Origin: Flammeovirga aprica JL-4
GTDB lineage: Bacteria; Bacteroidota; Bacteroidia; Cytophagales; Flammeovirgaceae
Direction: 5' to 3'
DNA: 38,988 nt
NCBI RefSeq assembly: GCF_012844305.1
Contig: NZ_JABANE010000087.1
Coordinates: forward strand, 1-38,988
The translations under genes were made by a program, and so were the position numbers. This document shows positions 34,062-38,988 of this stretch, piece after piece. The notes under the pieces are model-generated. The model was not told where the DNA came from. It did no database searches and was given only the letters and a program-made list of their open reading frames with translations. Each line of letters opens with the position of its first letter. The first letter of the stretch is position 1.

Positions 34062-35540
34062 ATGAAACAATTATCACTATTTGTCATTGTACTACTGTTC
34101 TCTACTCAGTTAATGGCACAAAAGAAGAAACCAAATATCTTAGTTATTTTTGGTGATGACATTGGAATGTATAACATCAGTGCTTACAATGACGGCATGA
34201 TGGGTTATAGAACTCCAAATATTGATAGAATAGCCAATACAGGTATTCGATTTACAGATAGTTACGCACAAAATAGCTGTACTGCAGGCCGATCAGTTTT
34301 CGTTACTGGGCAAAGTGCAAAAAGAACAGGTCTTTCCAAAGTAGGTTTACCAGGTGATGATTTAGGAATCCAAAAAGAAGACCCAACAATCGCAGAAATC
34401 CTAAAAGATATGGGTTATGCAACTGGTCAATTCGGTAAAAACCACTTAGGAGATAAAGACGAATTCCTTCCAACAAATCACGGTTTTGATGAATTCTTTG
34501 GTAACCTTTACCACTTAAATGCGGAAGAGGAGCCAGAACACCCAGATTATCCAAAAGATCCTGCTTTCAAAGAAAGATTTGGTCCTAGAGGTGTAATCCA
34601 CTCTTATGCTGATGGTCGTATTTCTGATACAGGTCCATTGACAAAGAAAAGAATGGAAACTGTAGATAGAGAATTCTTAGCCGCTTCATTAGATTTTATC
34701 GATAGAGCACACGATGAGAAAGAGCCTTTCTTTGTATGGTTCAACTCTACAAGAATGCACGTAGTGACGCACCTTACAGAAGAAGCTGACGGTAAAACAG
34801 GCCAAGGTATTTATGCCGATGGTATGGTAGAACATGACGGACACGTTGGTCAGCTATTGAATAAATTAGATGAGCTGGGAATTACTGAAAATACAATTGT
34901 AGTTTATACTACAGATAACGGTGCAGAGGTACTGTCATGGCCTGACGGTGGTATGATTCCTTTCCGTGGAGAGAAAAACACTACTTGGGAAGGTGGTTTC
35001 AGAGCACCAATGATGGTGAGCTGGCCTGGTACGATCGCTCCTCAAGTATCTAACGAAATCATTTCATTAGAAGACTGGATGCCTACTTTAGTAGCAGCAG
35101 CAGGTGATGATCAAATCAAAGAAAAATTATTAAAAGGTCACAAAGCAGGTGACATGACTTATAAAGTACACTTGGATGGTTACAACTTCATGCCTTATTT
35201 CTTAGGTAAGGAAGCGAAAGGTCCAAGAGAAGATTTCTTCTACTTCACAGATGGTGGTGATTTATCCGCAGTGAGAATTGGAGATTGGAAATTTATGTTC
35301 TCTATCCAAGAACACGAAGGATTGGATGTATGGATCAAACCTTTTACTAAGTTGAGAGCTCCATTGATCATCAACTTAAGAAGAGATCCATTTGAAAGAG
35401 CAATTGATGAAGCAGGTTACATGGACTTCTTTATTGAGCACATGTTCTTGATGTCTCCAACAGTTGAAAGAGTAAAAGAATATATGGGAACATTCAAAGA
35501 ATTCCCACCAAGACAAGCGGCCGCATCTTGGGTTGAGTAG
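34062..35540 (+). CDS. Secreted family S1 sulfatase (formylglycine-dependent)
   Basis: The 492-aa hydrolase has a Sec signal (1-19, ending LMAQ), the metal-binding DD at 32-33 and the catalytic motif C73-T-A-G-R77, whose Cys is converted to formylglycine by a separate maturase. A KN-H segment near 126 and a late TDNGAEVLSW tract complete the alkaline-phosphatase-like active site. It should remove sulfate from a polysaccharide or aryl ester in the periplasm or outside; the substrate is not evident. No carbohydrate gene cluster or SusC/D pair is adjacent, which is unusual for Bacteroidota sulfatases. Expression is predicted to depend on operator A. Confidence 0.9.
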   Translation: MKQLSLFVIVLLFSTQLMAQKKKPNILVIFGDDIGMYNISAYNDGMMGYRTPNIDRIANTGIRFTDSYAQNSCTAGRSVFVTGQSAKRTGLSKVGLPGDDLGIQKEDPTIAEILKDMGYATGQFGKNHLGDKDEFLPTNHGFDEFFGNLYHLNAEEEPEHPDYPKDPAFKERFGPRGVIHSYADGRISDTGPLTKKRMETVDREFLAASLDFIDRAHDEKEPFFVWFNSTRMHVVTHLTEEADGKTGQGIYADGMVEHDGHVGQLLNKLDELGITENTIVVYTTDNGAEVLSWPDGGMIPFRGEKNTTWEGGFRAPMMVSWPGTIAPQVSNEIISLEDWMPTLVAAAGDDQIKEKLLKGHKAGDMTYKVHLDGYNFMPYFLGKEAKGPREDFFYFTDGGDLSAVRIGDWKFMFSIQEHEGLDVWIKPFTKLRAPLIINLRRDPFERAIDEAGYMDFFIEHMFLMSPTVERVKEYMGTFKEFPPRQAAASWVE

Positions 35541-35567
35541 AATAAATTGGATTATTCATAATATATT

Positions 35568-35600
35568 AAAAGGAGTGTCAGGATTGACATTCCTTTTTTT
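35568..35600 (+). terminator. Intrinsic terminator after the sulfatase
   Basis: AAAAGGAGTGTCA pairs with TGACATTCCTTTT (13 bp, one wobble), followed by T. Confidence 0.92.
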
Positions 35601-35713
35601 ATAAAAAAAGACCAAAATTACTCAACTATTGATGTTGTTTTGAGATGCGTATTGCGTTGCAAAACATCCTTTTTAAAGTATAAAACCAAATAAAAATCAA
35701 TCTCTCAACCATT

Positions 35714-36238
35714 ATGAAAAAGTTAGCCCTTTTCTTTATCACATGCTTGTCTTGTTTAACCGTATTTGCACAGCACCCTGAAGAAACAGGTCATGACAAG
35801 AAGCATTTCATCTCCATTACAATTGCCCAAACTTTTATTCCAAGAGGTGCTAATATGGACAACTTGAATCATAAAGGTCATTTTGTGCCTGGTATTGGCT
35901 TTGATTATCTCTACAGAGTGAAACCGAAACTGGAAGTGGGCGTGATGCTTGATTTTGAATTAGGACGTTATATCATTCCTCACCAAGATGATTTAGTCAG
36001 GGACCACGCTTTTGTTGTGGCAGGTGTGCTGGCTTATTCTATTACTCCCCACTGGAATGTATTTGGAGGAGGTGGAATTGAATTAGAAAAGCATCATAAT
36101 CTAGGTGTTTTCAGATTAGGGACAGAGTATAATTTCGAGATAGGAAAACACTGGTCTATTCCGGTAGGTCTTTTCTATGATATAAAAGAAGGATATGATA
36201 CTTTTTCTTTGAGTGTTGGTATTGGAAAGGCATTTTAG
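35714..36238 (+). CDS. Small outer-membrane beta-barrel protein
   Basis: The 174-aa protein has a signal peptide (1-20, ending VFAQ) and then about eight amphipathic strands ending in GIGKAF with a terminal Phe, the usual barrel-insertion signal. Short tight turns and conserved Gly fit an eight-stranded OmpW/OmpX-like barrel. The function is not evident. It lies between the sulfatase and the M48 gene, but I see no ACCTA/TAGGT operator in front of it, and a terminator separates it from the sulfatase. Its stop adjoins operator B of the next gene. Confidence 0.72.
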   Translation: MKKLALFFITCLSCLTVFAQHPEETGHDKKHFISITIAQTFIPRGANMDNLNHKGHFVPGIGFDYLYRVKPKLEVGVMLDFELGRYIIPHQDDLVRDHAFVVAGVLAYSITPHWNVFGGGGIELEKHHNLGVFRLGTEYNFEIGKHWSIPVGLFYDIKEGYDTFSLSVGIGKAF

Positions 36239-36306
36239 GCAATTTACCTAATCTCTCATTCTAGGTTTTCTTCTCACATAATCACCTTCAAAATTCAGTT
36301 GATTTG
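36235..36306 (+). promoter_or_regulatory. Operator-promoter B (M48 peptidase gene)
   Basis: TTAGGCAATTTACCTAA (36235-36251) is followed by TAGGT at 36262-36266, 10 nt after ACCTAA. Exactly 36 nt later TTTGTAAT begins at 36303. It overlaps the stop of the small barrel gene and precedes the M48 gene start at 36365. Confidence 0.75.
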
Positions 36307-36364
36307 TAATAAGATCAATCACTACTGATCTACAAAAATTATCTCTCAGAAATTACAAATCATC

Positions 36365-37825
36365 ATGAAAAATCTATCTGCCTTTCTATCGATCATTATT
36401 ACAGTACTGTTTTTACAAAACATCAGTTATGCACAAAGCATAGAAATTGATAAATCCGTAGGTCATGAATACGCACAAAGTGTTATCAAAGACATGGGTG
36501 TTTATCAAGATCATGCATTAACCGCTTATGTGGATAGTGTAGGACAAAAATTGGTAGGGAATTTAGAAGAAAAGAAATTCGATTATCAGTTTTTTATTGT
36601 TGAAAATATTGAACCGAATGCCTTTGCATTACCAGGAGGCTATATTTTTATCACCACTGGCTTGTTGCCCATCATTCAGACTGAAGATGAATTGGCCTGT
36701 ATTATTTCACATGAAATTATTCATTCTCATAACAGACATACAGTTTCTCAGTTTAAAAAAGGAATTTTACCTCGATTGCTGGAAGTTCCTGGAAATCTCT
36801 TAGGAATCTTAAGCAAAGATTTAGAAACGATTTTCAATGCTCCGATCAAATCAACCAACGCCTTATATATGGCTTCTCATGGTAGAAAAAACGAAACTGA
36901 AGCAGACTTGGAAGGTATGGAACTTGCCGCTAAATCAGGGTACAAGCCATCTGCCTTAAAAGATATTTTACATAGAATGTCAACTTCCATTGAATTAGTA
37001 ACCGGAGAAACGGAACAGAAAAGCTACTTCAATGACCATCCTTATACTCCAGACAGAATCAATGCGATTGACCTTCAATCCACTTTTATGGAAAAGGCTC
37101 CATCAGCACGTTTAACGAAGAATTATCAGATTAGAATAGACGGTCTACTTTTCGGTGAAAGTGTTTATAAAGGCACTTTCGAAGGTCAGACTTTTATGCA
37201 CCCCGTTTTTGATTTTAAGGTGACTTTCCCCGAAAAATGGAACTTGGTCAATCAACCAGACTTTGTAGGCGGTTATAGTGTCAATGGTAAAGAAGGTATT
37301 ATCGTAACGATTGAAAAAGACAAGGATATCATGGAAGCCGCACTTTCGTTTATGGAAGAGTTATCGGAAAAAGAGAAAAGTGCGATGACTTCTAAAGGAT
37401 ACTATTCCAATGGAGAAACAGAAGGCTACTTAATGACATTTGAAGGACAAATAAAAGATGAAAAGAAGTATGCTAATATTGGTTGGATAAAAATTCATAA
37501 TTATGTCTATAAAGTAACAAGTTTCACCAATAAGTATAACGATACTGCTTTTGAACATGTGGCTAAATCTTTAAAACCTTTGGAGAAAAAGGATTTGAAA
37601 GAAATTGAGACCTACAAAATAGTAGCCGTTCAAGCTAAAAAAGGTGAAACGTTAAAACAGCTTTGCAACAGAAGTGACAACAAAGGAAACCTTGAGTTGA
37701 TTAGTGTTTTGAATGATAAGAAACCGAATGACAGGCTGGAGTATGGAGAGTGGATTAAAGTAGTCAACGCCTTCCCTTATTTTACAGAAGTGGAAATCGA
37801 TCATGAGATAACACTCTCTAAGTAA
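36365..37825 (+). CDS. Periplasmic M48-family metallopeptidase
   Basis: The 486-aa protein has a signal peptide (1-23, ending SYAQ). Its M48 catalytic domain (about 35-235) carries the HEIIH zinc motif (H116, E117, H120) and the third ligand E179 in ETEAD. This is the BepA/YfgC-like soluble periplasmic type, which in other bacteria degrades misassembled outer-membrane proteins. The C-terminal part (about 255-420) is a beta-rich region followed by a LysM-like segment (about 420-480, AVQAKKGETLKQLC to YGEWIKVV). It is under operator B. A link with barrel quality control is inferred from its neighbour. Confidence 0.88.
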   Translation: MKNLSAFLSIIITVLFLQNISYAQSIEIDKSVGHEYAQSVIKDMGVYQDHALTAYVDSVGQKLVGNLEEKKFDYQFFIVENIEPNAFALPGGYIFITTGLLPIIQTEDELACIISHEIIHSHNRHTVSQFKKGILPRLLEVPGNLLGILSKDLETIFNAPIKSTNALYMASHGRKNETEADLEGMELAAKSGYKPSALKDILHRMSTSIELVTGETEQKSYFNDHPYTPDRINAIDLQSTFMEKAPSARLTKNYQIRIDGLLFGESVYKGTFEGQTFMHPVFDFKVTFPEKWNLVNQPDFVGGYSVNGKEGIIVTIEKDKDIMEAALSFMEELSEKEKSAMTSKGYYSNGETEGYLMTFEGQIKDEKKYANIGWIKIHNYVYKVTSFTNKYNDTAFEHVAKSLKPLEKKDLKEIETYKIVAVQAKKGETLKQLCNRSDNKGNLELISVLNDKKPNDRLEYGEWIKVVNAFPYFTEVEIDHEITLSK

Positions 37826-37828
37826 AAC

Positions 37829-37889
37829 ACCTAGTACGCTTATTTAGGTAATCAGCTAAAAGAGTTGAGGTATAAAAGAAGGAACTTTG
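37829..37889 (+). promoter_or_regulatory. Operator-promoter C (small-peptide transcript)
   Basis: ACCTAG (37829-37834) and TAGGT (37845-37849) are 10 nt apart. Exactly 36 nt later TTTGTAAT begins at 37886. The upstream palindrome half is weaker here (AGTAAAAC). It begins directly after the M48 stop and drives a region with no large gene. Confidence 0.7.
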
Positions 37890-38117
37890 TAATGTACCAG
37901 TGATGGAATATGTGGGGACATAATCCTGGTACAGAAGTATAGTAAAACGCTCTCAATGAGTACTAGGACAGAAGGAAAGGGACGATTTTAGGTTTTTATT
38001 CTAATCGAGGCAGATTTGCAGAGCATAGCCTTAGTTACGCGATAAAAATCTAACGAAGAGTAGGATAAAAAAGACAAGCTAAAATGTCGGTTTACTTTTG
38101 TTCTAGTACTAGAAATC

Positions 38118-38225
38118 ATGAAAATAGTAACATTTATATTGCTTTTGGCAGTGATCACTTTTATCACTAAAGTCAGCAAAGAGCATCATCAAATAGAGAC
38201 AGTAGTAATAATTATAGAAAGGTAG
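38118..38225 (+). CDS. 35-aa single-helix membrane peptide
   Basis: ATG 38118 opens 35 codons ending at TAG 38223-38225. The product has a Lys at position 2, a hydrophobic helix of about 16 residues (3-18) and a charged tail containing KEHHQIE. It is the only frame in the promoter C transcript that looks like a real membrane peptide. I do not recognise a family. It could be an envelope-stress or regulatory microprotein, or a toxin-like peptide of a structured-RNA unit. It lies about 30 nt before a strong terminator. Confidence 0.45.
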   Translation: MKIVTFILLLAVITFITKVSKEHHQIETVVIIIER

Positions 38226-38255
38226 CGAAGTCTATAGGCTTCACTGCTGGAAAGG

Positions 38256-38280
38256 AGGGGATATTTTATCCCCTTTTTTT
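38256..38280 (+). terminator. Intrinsic terminator of the small-peptide transcript
   Basis: AGGGGATA pairs with TATCCCCT, followed by seven T. Confidence 0.92.
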
Positions 38281-38290
38281 GAAAGTTGGA

Positions 38291-38362
38291 TTAGGTAATT
38301 TACCTAAATACGGTAATTAGGTAAGCCTGCAATATAGAAAAGCCCTTATTTCTCCACCTTTG
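38291..38362 (+). promoter_or_regulatory. Operator-promoter D (helical protein gene)
   Basis: TTAGGTAATTTACCTAA (38291-38307) is followed by TAGGT at 38318-38322, again 10 nt after ACCTAA. Exactly 36 nt later TTTGTATA begins at 38359. It precedes the gene starting at 38398. Confidence 0.75.
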
Positions 38363-38397
38363 TATAGTAGTAATAACTCTCTTAAATCAATACAGAT

Positions 38398-38859
38398 ATG
38401 AATACTTCTATACAAAATTCGATTTCAAGTTTACCTTTTGATAGCAAGGACTTACCCAATAGAATAGACGACGTTTTATTAGAAAATGAAATTACTTTCG
38501 CGGAGAAATTTGATGTGATTACTGGAATGAAAAACGAGTTCTTTGATATCATCAAAGGTGTTGAAGAAATCTCTTTAAAAATTATCACTCGTCATGTTTT
38601 TAATAAAATGAGATATCAAAAAATCTCTGAAGTGCAGAAAGATAAAGTACTTACAGAACGTCAGAAAGAACTAAAACTTCAGGAAAGCTTATTGGACATC
38701 TACCTTCTTCAAAATGAGATTGAAGAGATGATTCAAGAAGACTTGATCCAGATTGAAAAAATTAATGTTGATACTCAAGAATATTTAACTTCTACATTCA
38801 GATTAGGAGAGGAGTTTCTTTCTAAAATGAATAACAAAGTATCATCAATGATCAGATAA
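38398..38859 (+). CDS. Unknown helical cytoplasmic protein
   Basis: The 153-aa acidic protein has no signal peptide or membrane segment. It is predicted almost entirely helical, with a probable coiled coil around residues 78-130 (KDKVLTERQKEL region, rich in Glu, Leu, Ile and Gln). I do not recognise a family. It is expressed from operator-promoter D, so it belongs to the same predicted regulon as the sulfatase and the M48 peptidase. A possible terminator begins at 38952. Confidence 0.7.
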   Translation: MNTSIQNSISSLPFDSKDLPNRIDDVLLENEITFAEKFDVITGMKNEFFDIIKGVEEISLKIITRHVFNKMRYQKISEVQKDKVLTERQKELKLQESLLDIYLLQNEIEEMIQEDLIQIEKINVDTQEYLTSTFRLGEEFLSKMNNKVSSMIR

Positions 38860-38951
38860 ATAAAACAAGACTTTTCATAAAAAATATATCAGGACCACTA
38901 GCGCAAGTGTTCAGCGAAGCGTACTAACTTAGCATTGTCAAAAGGAAATAA

Positions 38952-38988
38952 AACTCCTCAGAATAATATTTTGGATTTTCGAGGAGTT
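38952..38988 (+). terminator. Probable terminator cut by the window edge
   Basis: AACTCCTC (38952-38959) pairs with GAGGAGTT (38981-38988). The expected T tail would lie beyond the window. Confidence 0.5.

Larger units (their letters stand above)
37893..38280 (+). ncRNA. Predicted structured leader/small transcript from promoter C
   Basis: A transcript should start shortly after the TTTG at 37886 and end at the terminator at 38256-38280. It has strong structure. Near 37894-37933, GTACCAG pairs with CTGGTAC, enclosing TATGT/ACATA. At 38227-38242, GAAGTC pairs with GGCTTC. It carries one small ORF (38118-38225). The 5' part of about 220 nt may be a regulatory RNA, or the whole unit may act as an RNA. 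Confidence 0.5.

Noticed and set aside
34278..34292. Sulfatase motif C-T-A-G-R instead of C-x-P-S-R as an anomaly
   Set aside because: CTAGR is a common variant in Bacteroidota and Planctomycetes sulfatases and keeps the Cys and Arg needed for formylglycine formation.
35541..35713. A fifth copy of the shared operator in front of the small barrel gene
   Set aside because: No ACCTA or TAGGT pair with the required spacing is present in this interval.
38891..38925. GC-rich imperfect palindrome near the right edge (CACTAGCGCAAGTG) as a possible attachment site or repeat unit
   Set aside because: There is a single occurrence in the window, with no integrase or paired site to support it.

Overview
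This is an AT-rich chromosomal window from a member of the Bacteroidota. It is most likely a marine Cytophagales/Flammeovirga-like bacterium; that placement is inferred. The support is Bacteroidota-type promoters (TAnnTTTG -7 boxes), many Cys-anchored lipoproteins and family content: LytTR regulator, DUF2807, DUF4465, 7TMR-DISM/SpoIIE, NhaD, a sulfatase and a Bacteroidota-type LspA. I see no phage, IS transposase, CRISPR array or rRNA. The only RNA genes I could identify are two identical tRNA-Gln(TTG) genes.

Layout. 1-4.2 kb holds a compact operon for a ribosomally made, modified and exported peptide. It has a Cys-rich precursor-like frame without a start codon, a strong hairpin, a radical SAM/SPASM enzyme, a C39-peptidase ABC exporter and an unusually short HlyD-like membrane protein. 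4.3-6.8 kb is a convergent minus-strand group: a stand-alone HsdR N-terminal-domain protein, a DUF4465 lipoprotein, a LolD-type ATPase and possibly a 48-aa ORF. 7.1-12.8 kb holds a Kelch protein, an unknown membrane protein, the tRNA pair, a coiled-coil membrane protein, a TPR lipoprotein and YifB/ComM. 12.9-16.5 kb is trkA-trkH-lspA. 16.8-18.9 kb is a YceI protein and a porin. 19.0-22.0 kb is a divergent VOC/HxlR pair and an Ig-like lipoprotein. 22.2-23.5 kb is a minus-strand riboflavin synthase/LytTR pair. 23.7-32.1 kb holds mgtE, an unknown gene with an FAD oxidoreductase and a SpoIIE-type phosphatase, then nhaD. 32.3-33.8 kb holds two lipoproteins (PliI-like and DUF2807). 34.0-38.9 kb holds a sulfatase, a small barrel, an M48 peptidase, a structured small transcript and a helical protein.

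Two systems stand out. One is the RiPP cluster at the left edge. Its true precursor is unresolved: the candidate frame has a CxCxCxC tail but no start codon. The other is a promoter architecture repeated four times between 33.9 and 38.4 kb. An inverted operator (ACCTA, 11 nt, TAGGT) sits exactly 36 nt upstream of TTTGTA in front of the sulfatase, the M48 peptidase, a small membrane peptide and a helical protein. This looks like an uncharacterised activator regulon.

Smaller points of interest are a palindromic MITE-like repeat (a 162-bp copy, a 54-bp internally deleted copy and a lone end) and a possible tiny minus-strand transcript near 20.1 kb.
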